Below are positions 37,001-47,048 of a DNA stretch of 64,000 nt, piece after piece. Source of the stretch: Pseudovibrio sp. Tun.PSC04-5.I4 (GTDB lineage Bacteria; Pseudomonadota; Alphaproteobacteria; Rhizobiales; Stappiaceae); the NCBI RefSeq assembly GCF_900104145.1, contig NZ_FNLB01000008.1, positions 248,001 through 312,000 on the forward strand, in the 5' to 3' direction. Positions within the stretch are counted from its first letter, which is position 1; every line of letters begins with the position of its first letter. The translations under genes were made by a program, and so were the position numbers. The notes below the pieces were generated by a model. The model saw only the letters and a list, made by a program, of their open reading frames with translations, ran no database searches and was not told the origin of the DNA.

Positions 37001-37410
37001 AACAAGCTCCCAATATGAAACGTTGTCAACTTAGATTCAATTTTGAGGGGCTGTCTACAAAAATTTACGTAGTTTTAGTCAATGAGGATTATCTGAAATA
37101 TTACAAACGGCTGTTTTCTGGGAAATAACTACAATATTTGAGGATGAAAATTTCTAATAAAACTATGAAATTCACTTGCGAAACCGGCTGGTGGAGATTC
37201 AAAAAAGCACTTTATCGACTCATAGTGTTGAAATTTCAAAATTTTAGTCGAAAGGTTTCAAGTTGCATTTCTATGTTTAAATCGAAATCGCTCAGCCCCA
37301 AATTCAAACTGAAGGTGTAACTGAGATTGGAATAATGGTGTTTGATCTGTCCCCCATAAACTCCTCCAGTTTGGAGTAGGGTTCACCCTGCAAATGAGGT
37401 GAAGATATGA
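37001..37410. other. Promoter region of system 1 and 5' end of an IS407-like IS
   Basis: The palindromic segment TATGAAACGTTGTCAACTTA at 37014-37033 sits just upstream of the binding-protein gene and is a candidate LacI operator. Further left in transcription (37356-37410) lies a copy of the IS407-like 5' end also seen at 17640-17693 (AACTCC...CAGTTTG..GTAGG and ATGAGGTGAAGATATGAAG). IS6 copy C cuts it at 37411. The rest shows no gene. Confidence 0.55.
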
Positions 37411-37816
37411 AGTTGTGTCGCATTTTTTGTTTACACGCAACACTACTGCCGCATAGACGCAATTATCCTGCGAGCACCTTGAACTGGCAGAAGGCTGGAA
37501 CGCCTTCCTGACCTAGTTGACTTTTTCTGGTCATGTGAGCGGTTTCAATACCGTCAAGTGTAGGGGCAGCTGAATGAAAGGCCTTGAAGCCTATCATTGG
37601 CTTGGTCAGTCGTTTGATAAACCGGTAATCTCCTCAAGTTCACGGTAGGAGACAGAATAACGAAACTAGAAAATACCGCATACAAAATCACGCCTTTAGG
37701 GTAATCGAGGCCTTTAAAACTGATCAACTCACCAAACCATAAACCGTGAACTCAGAGCGTGCCGGTTGTAAACAAACGACCAGAGTTGGAAAGCGAGTAA
37801 ACTTTGCGACACAACC
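37411..37816 (-). mobile_element. IS6-family element copy C, internally deleted (MITE-like)
   Basis: Both terminal repeats are present (GTTGTGTCGCA at 37413 and TTTGCGACACAAC near 37815). Inside are the 5' untranslated segment shared with copies A and B and only the transposase C-terminus (RFIKRLTKPMIGFKAFHSA, LDGIETAHMTRKSQLGQEG, FKVLAG stop). At about 406 bp it is a shortened, non-autonomous derivative. Confidence 0.75.
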
Positions 37817-38051
37817 AGTTTCAGGTGCTGCACGCCAATGAATAGCTTACCTCGTCCAAATTCAATGTTTGAGCGAGCCATGAGCTTGTTCTGTGTAGCG
37901 AGCTGATCGTTCCTATATGCGCTTGCACCGATTATGAGCCCGACATCTGCATAACTGGCATTTGATGGCGTGACCCATTAATTCGGTTCGTAGTTAGCTA
38001 GAATCCTCCAATTAACACCCTTTGTCTGAATTGGAGGATTCTAAGAAGTCG
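37817..38051 (-). other. Short coding-like remnant and terminator
   Basis: An open minus-strand segment at about 37820-37978 reads YADVGLIIGASAYRNDQLAT, then NKLMARSNIEFGRGKLFIG and is cut by the IS6 end. Its alternating composition is reminiscent of a beta-barrel or surface protein, but I cannot name it. AGAATCCTCCAATT / AATTGGAGGATTCT (38000-38013, 38029-38042) is a strong inverted repeat ending the second ABC operon. Confidence 0.35.
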
Positions 38052-40079
38052 TTAAGCGTAGGACAATGGAACGACGGCGTGTCCGTTAAGTTCACCAATC
38101 AGGAGGCGTTGAATTCCATCGTGAGTGCTGAGTATTACTTCGCCTGCATTCACACTACCTGCTTCTCTGATTGATTGCGGAAGCTTCAAATCCAGAGAGA
38201 TATCGCGCAATCGAACCTTCTCCTGAATGACTTCAATATTGGTGCCCTTATTCTGGCCGCGCAGCCGAGGAGTTGAGAACAAGGCGTGCAGCAAATACCG
38301 CTTTTTTTCCGGCTGGTGGCGAAGAGTAACCCTCAAGCCCGGCATGGGATCTTCGGTCACTTTGACCAACGGCGTTTCCAAGAGAGAGCTGATGAGATTT
38401 CGCAAAGCGTCCAGCAGAACCACCGGCCCTTTATGCATGTAGATAGAAAATACGGAATGCGCGAAGTATGTGATTGACCCATTGCTTACGCCTACTGCAT
38501 AGCCTGATTTCTCACGCCGGTTTGGCGTGTGTTGATGGCCGCAGAAGTGTTCAACGGAGCGCTTAAAGTACGGCTCATACACATCCCCAAGGGACGTGCC
38601 ACTGGTGACTTTGATCCGTTGCGATCCTTCATAGAGACAAACAGGTGTTTTGGGGGCTTCGCCAAACTCAGACGCGCTTAGCAATGCATAGTCCACGTCA
38701 AACGGACTGGTCCCGCAGTATTCTGCACCAACATCAAACTGGAATCCGTTTTCGTCAACACCACTTTTGCCAGAAAGCAGGAGTTTGCCGCCGCATTCCA
38801 AATAGGTATCCAGTTTGCCTTTGAGGTCAGCATCCACCTGTACTTCATCCGGCAAGATCAGAAGCTTATACGGGCTGAGATCACAATCCCGGTCCAGCAC
38901 ATCAAACTGCATCTGGCATTCCAGAAGCAGACGAACAACACCTTCATCTCCCGGGGCATGTTTGGGCCATGTACAGATGGTGAAGGGATCATTGATCGCT
39001 TCAGCTGACATAACTCCAATCTCGGCAACGCCTTCACTTCCGGTGTGGTAAGGCTCGCGTGCCTCAATCAGTTTGAAAGCTTGACCGATCTGGTCATATG
39101 TCGTCTGGTCGATGACACCGGAGGGATGCAGCTGATCTCCAACGGAACTGCCTGCACCAAATGCCAGCATCATGGCGCTTTCCTGCTCCAAAGCATAGCC
39201 GGGTTTGTAAGTGCCGAACTCACCCCAAAACGTATGGAACTTGCCAGTCATACCGAGATACTTGGCACCAATTGTCTCCGCATACCGAGCGGAAACCGGG
39301 AAATGCTCATAACCCCAACCACCCGTTGGCAGGCTTTCAATTTCCAAATGACTGTTAAAGTTAAGGATACGGCGATCCCCACGTGTCACATGGCCGTGGT
39401 TGTGAACCACCGGTAAATCTGAATGAACGCTACGGGCAGCGTCAGTCGTTCTGCGCAGGAATACATCGCGCATATCGGATGCATGTTGCACAAGGTGTTC
39501 ACCGTTCTGCCAATCCATGCCTTTGGCTTTCAGCGCATCCATACTTTGTGAGCTGAGGCTTACGTACTGGTGGCATATGTCGAGGAAGATGCCATCCCCT
39601 TCCGGGAACATGCGAACCACCTCTTCTATCTGGTTGCAAAGATAATCCAGATATCCAGTACCGAAGTCCATTATGCCCCAGCTGGGTCCCTGTAAATGAT
39701 CGATTCCACCAGTAGTAATCCATTTACCGTTCTCATCCACCACCCGCCATTCGGGATGATCATGACAGGCCAGCTCATCCCATGCACAGCTGAGGTAAAT
39801 CGGCGTGGCAATGCCCCGCGCTTTACATGCATCGATCTGACGACGAAGAAGGTTGGTCTTCAGATTAGGGTGAGGTTTACCAACTTCGGTGGGATGATAT
39901 GAGTACCCATGATGACACTTGGCGAACAGAGTGATGGACTGAACACCGGCTTTAACCAACGTATCCCCAAATTCATTTTCATCAAAATGAAGCCCGATAT
40001 CAGGCACTTGTGGCCCTGTATGAAAATCCAGGTGGACCTGACGTAGCAACAGGGGATCATTCACGTTTCTTCTGGTCAT
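38052..40079 (-). CDS. GHL6-type glycoside-hydrolase-like enzyme, paralogue 2
   Basis: 675 residues, collinear with the 698-residue protein at 31860. The shared path is VHLDFHTGPQVPDIGLHFDE, QSITLFAKCHHGYSYHPTEV, EIESLPTGGWGYEHFPVSAR and YLGMTGKFHTFWGEFGTYK, then the trimerisation-like segment (PYKLLILPDEVQVDADLKGK, GKLLLSGKSGVDENG). The C-termini have diverged. Its ATG overlaps the ABC ATPase stop by one base (TAATG). It is cytoplasmic, with the same inferred glycosidase role on a related substrate. A stem-loop terminator follows. Confidence 0.65.
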   Translation of the reverse strand: MTRRNVNDPLLLRQVHLDFHTGPQVPDIGLHFDENEFGDTLVKAGVQSITLFAKCHHGYSYHPTEVGKPHPNLKTNLLRRQIDACKARGIATPIYLSCAWDELACHDHPEWRVVDENGKWITTGGIDHLQGPSWGIMDFGTGYLDYLCNQIEEVVRMFPEGDGIFLDICHQYVSLSSQSMDALKAKGMDWQNGEHLVQHASDMRDVFLRRTTDAARSVHSDLPVVHNHGHVTRGDRRILNFNSHLEIESLPTGGWGYEHFPVSARYAETIGAKYLGMTGKFHTFWGEFGTYKPGYALEQESAMMLAFGAGSSVGDQLHPSGVIDQTTYDQIGQAFKLIEAREPYHTGSEGVAEIGVMSAEAINDPFTICTWPKHAPGDEGVVRLLLECQMQFDVLDRDCDLSPYKLLILPDEVQVDADLKGKLDTYLECGGKLLLSGKSGVDENGFQFDVGAEYCGTSPFDVDYALLSASEFGEAPKTPVCLYEGSQRIKVTSGTSLGDVYEPYFKRSVEHFCGHQHTPNRREKSGYAVGVSNGSITYFAHSVFSIYMHKGPVVLLDALRNLISSLLETPLVKVTEDPMPGLRVTLRHQPEKKRYLLHALFSTPRLRGQNKGTNIEVIQEKVRLRDISLDLKLPQSIREAGSVNAGEVILSTHDGIQRLLIGELNGHAVVPLSYA

Positions 40080-41188
40080 TATGCGAATTCCTTCGTGAGC
40101 GATATGGTTTGCTCACTCTCATCAAACAGATAGATAGCTTCAGGTTTTAACGAGACGGTCCATGTCTTCCCTACATCATGAAAGTGTTGGCCGTTCTCCA
40201 AAACGGAGATGTACTGTTTGTTGGGAAGCACCATATGGGAAAGTGTTTCGCGACCTAGTTGCTCCACCACGCTCACTGTTCCGCGCAACGTAGATTTTCC
40301 TGCTTCACCTTCACAAACTTCATTGGGGCGAATGCCAGCACACAGTTTTTTACCGGCTTGAACGGCGGGATTGCCCTGCCAGTTGTTGGGGAGTTCAAGA
40401 GTCACATCTTTGCCTAAGTCCAACGTCAAGGACTGCTCAGAGACGGAAGTAAGTTCACCGGAAAGGAAGTTCATCTTTGGTGTGCCGATAAAGCCAGCCA
40501 CAAACTTATTGCAGGGGTTATTGAAGAGTTCGATGGGCGTGCCAACTTGCTCAATCACTCCATCCCGCATCACCACGATCTTGTCTGCCATGGTCAACGC
40601 TTCCACCTGATCGTGGGTCACGTAGATCATGGTTGCCTTCAGGCGATTGTGCAGCTTCATCAACTCAAGACGCATCTGCACACGAAGCTCTGCATCCAGA
40701 TTGGAAAGCGGCTCGTCGAACAGAAACACATCCGGATCACGCACAATCGCACGACCTATGGCAACGCGTTGGCGTTGGCCGCCGGAGAGTTCTCCCGGCT
40801 TGCGGGCAAGGAGTTGCTCTATCTGCAAGGTTTTGGCGACTTCGCTCACCTTCTCCTTGATGCGTGCAGCTGGTTGACGGGCAACCCGTAGGCAAAAACC
40901 GATATTCTGCTCCACGCTCATATGCGGATAAAGTGCATAGGACTGAAACACCATGGCAATGCCACGCTTGTCGGCCTCCACATTGTTGATGACACGATCC
41001 CCGATTTGGATCGTTCCATCAACAATGTCTTCAAGACCAGCTATCAGCCTCAGGAGGGTTGATTTTCCGCAGCCAGACGGCCCGACGAGAACAACAAACT
41101 CACCAGTTTTCACGGCTAGATCAATATCATGCAGTACGTCCACATTACCGAAACTCTTACAGAGATTTGAGATCGCGAGTGTTGTCAT
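40079..41188 (-). CDS. Sugar ABC transporter ATP-binding protein (UgpC/MalK type), system 2
   Basis: 369 residues. Walker A is GPSGCGKSTLLRLIAG, the signature is ELSGGQRQRVAIGRA, Walker B is VFLFDEPLSNLDAEL and the switch is VTHDQVEALTMADK, with a TOBE-type C-terminus (AGIRPNEVCEG). Starts immediately at the MalG stop. It matches the ATPase of system 1 in domain layout and probably serves the permeases of its own cluster. Confidence 0.93.
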   Translation of the reverse strand: MTTLAISNLCKSFGNVDVLHDIDLAVKTGEFVVLVGPSGCGKSTLLRLIAGLEDIVDGTIQIGDRVINNVEADKRGIAMVFQSYALYPHMSVEQNIGFCLRVARQPAARIKEKVSEVAKTLQIEQLLARKPGELSGGQRQRVAIGRAIVRDPDVFLFDEPLSNLDAELRVQMRLELMKLHNRLKATMIYVTHDQVEALTMADKIVVMRDGVIEQVGTPIELFNNPCNKFVAGFIGTPKMNFLSGELTSVSEQSLTLDLGKDVTLELPNNWQGNPAVQAGKKLCAGIRPNEVCEGEAGKSTLRGTVSVVEQLGRETLSHMVLPNKQYISVLENGQHFHDVGKTWTVSLKPEAIYLFDESEQTISLTKEFA

Positions 41189-42013
41189 CTATTTTCCCAT
41201 TCCTGTAAGCGAACGCACGAAGTGCTTTTGCATGGCCAAATACAGCCCGACAATTGGCAATGCTGAAAGAAGAACCGCGGCCATAATTGCGCCCCAGTCG
41301 CTGGAGTACTGACCTTGAAAAGAAGTGAGACCAAGCGGTAACGTTTTTACTTCTTTGGACGTCAAAATTAGCAATGCGATGAGGAACTCGTTCCAGACAA
41401 ACACAACCTGAAAAATCGCTGCGCTGAGAAGAGCCGGTTTGGACAGTGGCAACACAATGGAAAAGACGGTGCGCAGTTGCGAGCAACCATCCAGTATTGC
41501 CGCCTCCTCCAAGTCTGTCGGAAACTCCAGAAAGAATGCGTACAGCAGGATCACCGTGAACGGGATGCCAAAGGCAGTGTAGGGCAGGATGAGCCCAGCC
41601 AAAGAGTTGAGAAGCCCGAAATCATCCAGCATCTGGAACATGGGCACCAACACCGCATGCAGTGGTACGGCATAAGAGGCGACAATGAGAATGTAGACCC
41701 ACATCCGCCCTTTGAAAGGTATTCGCGCTAACGCATAAGCAGCCAAAGTTGAGATCGCGACAATACCAGTCACTGAGACCACGGAGGTAATCAGCGAGTT
41801 GAGGAAGTAGGTTCCTATGCCGGATGAAAACACTCGTTCGAAGTTTCCGAAGTAGAGCTCACTTGGCAGGCCCGACGGATTGGCAAAGATCTCTCCGCGC
41901 TTTTTAAAGGCAGTGAAGACCAACCAACTGAGCGGTGTAAGTATGAAAATGCAGTACCCGCCAATGAACGTGTACATGAGCAGCCTGAGTGTACTGAAGG
42001 GCAACTTGATCAT
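41189..42013 (-). CDS. Sugar ABC transporter permease (MalG type), system 2
   Basis: 274 residues with six hydrophobic segments and the docking loop LEEAAILDGCSQLRTVFSIV near residue 180. It overlaps the MalF-type gene by 4 bases and abuts the ATPase gene. Confidence 0.92.
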   Translation of the reverse strand: MIKLPFSTLRLLMYTFIGGYCIFILTPLSWLVFTAFKKRGEIFANPSGLPSELYFGNFERVFSSGIGTYFLNSLITSVVSVTGIVAISTLAAYALARIPFKGRMWVYILIVASYAVPLHAVLVPMFQMLDDFGLLNSLAGLILPYTAFGIPFTVILLYAFFLEFPTDLEEAAILDGCSQLRTVFSIVLPLSKPALLSAAIFQVVFVWNEFLIALLILTSKEVKTLPLGLTSFQGQYSSDWGAIMAAVLLSALPIVGLYLAMQKHFVRSLTGMGK

Positions 42014-42939
42014 CTGTCCCTCCGGCTTGTACGCAGTTGAACAATGCCAAGACCCAAAGCAATCACCAAAAGGATTACCGAGACCGCATTGGCGTACCCC
42101 ATGCGCCCAATAGTGAAGGCATTTTGAACGATATAGGAGCCCATCACCTGCGTGGAGTTTCCCGGCCCGCCTGAAGTGAGAACATAAATAAGGTCAAACA
42201 CTTTGAAAGCGCTGATCACGGTGATCAACACACATACAATCAGCACATTACGCAGCTCGGGCAGCGTCACGTTGAAGAAACTCAGGAATGGCCCTGCCCC
42301 ATCCAGCTTAGCGGCTTCATAAAGCTCACGCGGGATGCCTTGCATAGCCGCAAGCAAAATGCTCATCATGAAACCGGTGTACTGCCAGAAGCCAACAAAG
42401 ATGACGGCAAAGAGCGCGATGTCAGGATCACCCAACCACCCGCGTAAAGGCGTTGCCCAGCCCAAGAGGAGGAACAGCTCTTCAATCATGCCGGTATTGG
42501 GATCAAACACCAGTCGCCACAGCATCCCGATGGCGATGGTGGAGATAACGATTGGCATGAAAATGATGGCGCTGATAACGCTCTTACCGCGCTTGATCCC
42601 ACGATCCAGAATGGCGGCAAGCAGCAACCCCATACCGATTTGCAGAATGATGCCTGTTATTGCAATGATGATGTTGTTCTGAAACGCAATCCAGAAGATG
42701 TCATCCTGTGCAATTTCTACGTAATGTGAGAAGCCAACGAATTCTCTGGTGGGAGACGTTAACCCGAACTTATAAAACGAGTAGACCAGCGTCTGGACAA
42801 ACGGCACCAAGATAAACAGGGCAAACATGCTGAGTGCTGGTAACACCATCATCCAGCCAAAAATGGAACTTCGGCGGATGTGCGTGGTCGGAGCGGCGCG
42901 ACCGAGGGCCGCGCTCTCCTGTTCTAATATTGCTGTCAT
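42010..42939 (-). CDS. Sugar ABC transporter permease (MalF type), system 2
   Basis: 309 residues with a soluble N-terminus (RRSSIFGWMMVLPALSMFAL starts the first helix), six membrane helices and the docking loop LYEAAKLDGAGPFLSFFNVT near residue 210. Follows the binding-protein stop by 27 bases. Confidence 0.92.
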   Translation of the reverse strand: MTAILEQESAALGRAAPTTHIRRSSIFGWMMVLPALSMFALFILVPFVQTLVYSFYKFGLTSPTREFVGFSHYVEIAQDDIFWIAFQNNIIIAITGIILQIGMGLLLAAILDRGIKRGKSVISAIIFMPIVISTIAIGMLWRLVFDPNTGMIEELFLLLGWATPLRGWLGDPDIALFAVIFVGFWQYTGFMMSILLAAMQGIPRELYEAAKLDGAGPFLSFFNVTLPELRNVLIVCVLITVISAFKVFDLIYVLTSGGPGNSTQVMGSYIVQNAFTIGRMGYANAVSVILLVIALGLGIVQLRTSRRDR

Positions 42940-42966
42940 AGATGAGACTCTGTTGAGAGGAAGGGG

Positions 42967-44250
42967 TTATCCTTGCTGCTCTTTTACTTTCCGGGCACGC
43001 TCACGAATTTCGCTCATGGCTTGCTCTGGAGTCTTGGTCTCGTTCAACACTTCCTGAATGATGGCGAGGTAATGTTCTGAAACTGCTTTGTCCAACCCTA
43101 CGTCCAGAATGAGCACCAGCCCGGTGTAGCTGCCAGCATCTGCCGCGATCTTGCGGAAAATTGGTGTTCCATCTTCTTCGCTCATATGAGAGGCGTTGAC
43201 CGGCAGCCGACCAAAGTCGCGGGCGCGCTTGGCTTGAATTTCTCCGGAAACGAGGAAGTTCACGAAGTTGGCTGCAGCATCTACGTTTTTTGTTCGGGCA
43301 GAAATCTGAAAACCTTCAAGAAGTGCGAAATTGTAACCCTGATTGCCCTTTCCGTTTTCAGCAGCTGGGAACCGGGCAAGGTCATATCCGCCTTCCAAGC
43401 CTTCTGAATCAAACGTACCTGGACACCAGTTGCCGCAATAGATCATCGCCGCCTGACCCGCTGCAAACAGGCTGCGGGAAGCATCTGCTGTAGTTGCATT
43501 AGGCGCTTTGTTGAAGCAACCAGCTTGACTGAGGTCGACAAGAGTCTGAAGAGCTTCCACATAACCTGGATCAGAGAACAACGCTGTGGCTTCGCCATCC
43601 AGCGCATAATCTTTAGCGACCTGCGCTTCACCCACGATCTTTTGGTTCAACGTCGAAATATAGTGCACACCCTTCCATTTCTCTGCATTGCCCAGAGAGA
43701 TCGGGGACATACGTGAGTTAATGTCGCGAATGGCCTTACAAGATTGTTTTAGCTCGCTAATAGTTGCCGGAACTTTGAGGTTGTTGTCTGCAAAAAAGCT
43801 TGAATTGAAAAACATATACTTGGTGATCATGTGCGTTGGCACACCATGTACTTGCCCATTTACGCTAAATGCATCAAACATGCCCGGTGCGATCTTCTCA
43901 CCCCACATGCCCGGCTTTGCTCCAATTTCAGAGAGATCAGCAGTCAAACCGTTACGGCTCAAAACAGCTGCATCTTCGCCAGACCAGTTGAAGAAAACGT
44001 CAGGTCCGGCATCTGAAGCCAAAGCAACCTGAAGGCTAGTTTTATAGGCGTCATTAGGAAAGGTTTCAAATTTTAACGTGACATCGGGATTGGCCTTTTC
44101 ATAACTGGCAATCACCTCTTCCCAATGTTTATTTACAGCATCGCTTGAACTTGTAAGGTTCCAGATTTTGAGTTCTGTCTCTGCATGAGCTGCAGATAAA
44201 CTTGAAAATGCACATATCGAGGCCACAGCCGCGAATCTAATAAATTTCAT
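42967..44250 (-). CDS. Sugar ABC transporter solute-binding protein, system 2
   Basis: 427 residues from ATG 44250 (GGGGGAT upstream; the longer frame to 44301 lacks a signal). The signal peptide (MKFIRFAAVASICAFSSLSAAHA) precedes a family 1 fold: ELKIWNLTSSSDAVNKHWEE, FNWSGEDAAVLSRNG, then MIYCGNWCPGTFDSEG. It leads system 2. Tandem LacI-type palindromes lie 68-107 bases upstream. Confidence 0.92.
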   Translation of the reverse strand: MKFIRFAAVASICAFSSLSAAHAETELKIWNLTSSSDAVNKHWEEVIASYEKANPDVTLKFETFPNDAYKTSLQVALASDAGPDVFFNWSGEDAAVLSRNGLTADLSEIGAKPGMWGEKIAPGMFDAFSVNGQVHGVPTHMITKYMFFNSSFFADNNLKVPATISELKQSCKAIRDINSRMSPISLGNAEKWKGVHYISTLNQKIVGEAQVAKDYALDGEATALFSDPGYVEALQTLVDLSQAGCFNKAPNATTADASRSLFAAGQAAMIYCGNWCPGTFDSEGLEGGYDLARFPAAENGKGNQGYNFALLEGFQISARTKNVDAAANFVNFLVSGEIQAKRARDFGRLPVNASHMSEEDGTPIFRKIAADAGSYTGLVLILDVGLDKAVSEHYLAIIQEVLNETKTPEQAMSEIRERARKVKEQQG

Positions 44251-44317
44251 AATATCCCCCCAGATAAACAGCATCTCTCCCCATCGAGATCCCGTATTCA
44301 AGGCAGAGTTTTCACTT

Positions 44318-44357
44318 AGTTGATACCGTTGTCAACTAATATCAACAACGTCAACTT
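44318..44357. promoter_or_regulatory. Tandem candidate LacI operators of system 2
   Basis: AGTTGATACCGTTGTCAACT (44318-44337, arms AGTTGA/TCAACT) is followed by ATCAACAACGTCAACTT (44341-44357). The core CGTTGTCAACT recurs at 37020-37031 before system 1. They lie between the LacI gene and the binding-protein gene, the natural place for repressor control. Confidence 0.6.
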
Positions 44358-44443
44358 GGAGTGTGCGCGTGAAATATCGGGAACATAGGAGCTATCCCAT
44401 TTGATTTTTATGAGGTTTCGATAAAATCCACCACTGAGAAAAA

Positions 44444-45469
44444 TTAGAGAATCTTAGTTACAGAATCCCGTAGGATTACATCACAAGCAACTGTCATCTT
44501 GCGGGAGGAGGAGGATATGTCTTTGTTGAGGCGAGTCAGCATCATATCCACTAATCGAGAAGCTATCTCTTCATGGGGCTGTGCAATTGCGGTGATACTT
44601 GGGTTAAGCAAGCGGAAGAAATAGGGGTCATCGAAACTTACCAAGGACAGGTCTTTTGCCACTTCCAGCCCCATCTCCTTCATAGCTTCCAGTACGCCCA
44701 TGGTCATCTCGTAGTTTACTGAAAACAGTGCTGTTGGTGGTTCTGGGAGGTCCATCAATTCCTTCAGCGCAAAATACCCATCCGCAAGCTTCCAATCACC
44801 TTCGCAGATGTATTCATCCCGCACCTCATGACCAGCGTCCATCATTGCATCACAAAAACCCTGAAAACGCCCACGCGAGGAGGATTGTTTGTCACTGGCT
44901 TTGACGATGGCAATCCGCTTATGGCCCATCTCGACCATATGTTGAACAGCACGTTTTGAGACTTCACGATTGTTCACCAGCACCCGGTCAATATCGATGC
45001 CTGTTGCTTCGTCGTTGAACAGAACAATGGGCTTTTGTAATGTGCGCAACTGCTCAAGCGAGATGGTGTTGTTGAATGTGCCGCTCATTACCACACCGTC
45101 AAACTTGCGGGCGTTCATGATGGACATAAGATTGTCTAGCCCGCCCCTCTCATTCTTCAGATGGTAGGTTGTTACTTGATAACCGTGATCAAAAAACCGA
45201 GTAATGGCGTTCGACAGCACTTGCGTGTGAAACTCATCAAACCCATCCATAACAAGCGCAATCGTTTTGGTTACATCGGTCTTCATGGCCTGCGCAAAAG
45301 TATTGGTCTGGTAGCCCAGTTCTTTGATTGCCTCCCGAATACGCATCTCGTTGGTTTTGCGTACTTCGCGGCCATTAATAAACCGAGATACCGTGCCAAC
45401 AGCCACGCCGGCCCGTTCAGCCACATCTACGATTGTCGCAATTTGACGGCCATCTTTTGTCTCAGTCAT
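44444..45469 (-). CDS. LacI-family repressor, system 2
   Basis: 341 residues from ATG 45469, with GAGG upstream (a TTG three bases earlier is less likely). DNA-binding domain: TIVDVAERAGVAVGTVSRFI, then GYQTNTFAQAMKTDVTKTIA. Effector domain: DGVVMSGTFNNTISLEQL and LSLVSFDDPYFFRLLNPSIT. It precedes the system 2 binding-protein gene on the same strand, separated by about 190 bases that hold the candidate operators. Clear paralogue of the system 1 repressor. Confidence 0.93.
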   Translation of the reverse strand: MTETKDGRQIATIVDVAERAGVAVGTVSRFINGREVRKTNEMRIREAIKELGYQTNTFAQAMKTDVTKTIALVMDGFDEFHTQVLSNAITRFFDHGYQVTTYHLKNERGGLDNLMSIMNARKFDGVVMSGTFNNTISLEQLRTLQKPIVLFNDEATGIDIDRVLVNNREVSKRAVQHMVEMGHKRIAIVKASDKQSSSRGRFQGFCDAMMDAGHEVRDEYICEGDWKLADGYFALKELMDLPEPPTALFSVNYEMTMGVLEAMKEMGLEVAKDLSLVSFDDPYFFRLLNPSITAIAQPHEEIASRLVDMMLTRLNKDISSSSRKMTVACDVILRDSVTKIL

Positions 45470-45699
45470 CAAGGCCTCAGGTGTATTTGGATCACAAAAA
45501 TCGCAGATTGCATGAGTTCGCTTGAAGAAACAACTCTCCCCTCCTTCAGATGAGGACTTTCACTACACTTTCAGCCAGTCGCGCAAAATTATGCACCTGC
45601 ATGATGTGATGGTTGCGGCGCATGGCGCTGTTGCGTAATTCGGCCTTAGGCATAATCTTGGCTGAAATATCCTTCTCTAAAAATCCCTTCTATGTCGTT
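45470..45699. other. Promoter region of the LacI gene
   Basis: No gene supported. The TTGAAGAAACAACTCTCC segment near 45520 and the IS5 remnant boundary near 45700 flank it. Confidence 0.3.
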
Positions 45700-46080
45700 T
45701 TAAAACAATACCAATCGCCGACACAGTTTCCGGAAGTTAGATACAAAGTGACCAACCGGTCGGGGTATAACGAAAGCTTGCGTAGTCGCGGTGAGTTGGC
45801 CTTGGTGATTGAAGATAGCGTTGCCTGGACTGCTGGATCAAATTGAAGACCCGGTTGCCATATTTTTCGGAGGTGATGCCTGTGATGGTGATCCGACCCG
45901 GACAGAACTGGCATAAATTAACCGGATGCGGCCGGCGGTCGCGGGATGAGACAGTAATGGGGCGCTATAAGCAGGTGATAGGGCCTATCCTCAGGTCCCG
46001 AGAGGTTGACAATCAGAGGACGGAGGCAAAATTGGCGTCTCCGTTCTTAATAGGATGACAACCTTGGTGCGCCCGACGTT
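45700..46080 (+). pseudogene. IS5-family transposase remnant
   Basis: Two disconnected parts survive. The N-terminal part reads YKVTNRSGYNESLRSRGELA (IS5 enzymes carry a similar RVTNWSEYNxSLRxRGxL). The C-terminal part reads GRRSRDETVMGRYKQVIGPI followed by LRSREVDNQRTEAK. The central catalytic region is deleted, and the C-terminus breaks near 46060. Confidence 0.7.
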
Positions 46081-46189
46081 CCAGCGCGTTTCATGACGCC
46101 CAGATTCATGGGGCTGGGAAAATATATGCCAAATTCTGTTTATGCGACACTGCCACTAAATTCTAACGATGGTTCAACACGGTGATGAA

Positions 46190-47001
46190 ATGAACAATAC
46201 CGATCCTGCACTGACGCAAGATATCCCAACGGCATCTGAATTGATCCTAGATATTTTGGGTATGTTGGATGGGGGATTTTTACGCCCGCGCAGGCCGTAC
46301 ATGCAGGGAGTGCATTTGGTTATTCGAGCGCGACAATGCGTGCGGCCTTGTCAAGATTGAAGGAACGCGAAAAGCTACGCAATCTGGGCCGTGGTATTTA
46401 TGGGCTTCCCGAAAAGCCTATGATTGAGTGGAGCTTTAACCGTAGTTGGCGAGACTATGTCGAAGAAATCATCCAGTGGTCTGGCCATTGGGTGTTGGCT
46501 AGCTGGTCAAACAACGCCAAACTTTCCCGTAGCGAGTCGCTTTCCAAAGAAGATCTGCTGCACAGGTACGGATTTCGCAAATGGCGACCTCAGTTATTCA
46601 TCAGACCAGATAATATAACGGGCGGGCTACCTGCGATGCGCCAGCGCATTGCGACCTGGTCTGCGGCGGATCAATTCGAGTTTTCTGAAATGCGCCAGGT
46701 TGAGATGAAGCTGGAAACACATCTGATGAGCCATTGGAACGATAGCGTTCAGAACCACGACAACATTGTAAGTTTGCTGAATGACAGCCTATTAAAAACA
46801 AGGGGCGAGATCACTGGAGAGACTGTTGCCGAGGTGCTCTCGGTAGGGCGTTGTGCAGTGAAGTCGGTGCTAAAAAACCCAAGACTTCCCGAGCCCTACG
46901 GCAACCACGCAAACTTGCGGGAACTTTCAACAACGTTGGCCACGTATGAGGTACACGGATTGGAACTTTGGACGCAGTACCTTGAAAAGTGTCTTGAATG
47001 A
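46190..47001 (+). pseudogene. PaaX-family transcriptional regulator, apparently frameshifted
   Basis: The frame from ATG 46190 (MNNTDPALTQDIPTASELIL) reaches DILGMLDGGF. It then needs a shift at the TTTTT run near 46278 to continue as TPAQAVHAGSAFGYSSATMR, the PaaX-like segment before AALSRLKEREKLRNLGRGIY. The rest is open to 47001 and includes WSFNRSWRDYVEE and ELWTQYLEKCLE. PaaX represses phenylacetate-type catabolic genes. Here the neighbours are two crotonase-fold enzymes and a TetR regulator. A single missing T restores the frame, so a sequencing error is possible. Confidence 0.6.
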
Positions 47002-47048
47002 TGCGATTAATTTCAATAATGAAATTTACCGCATCAGGGAGGCTGCTT

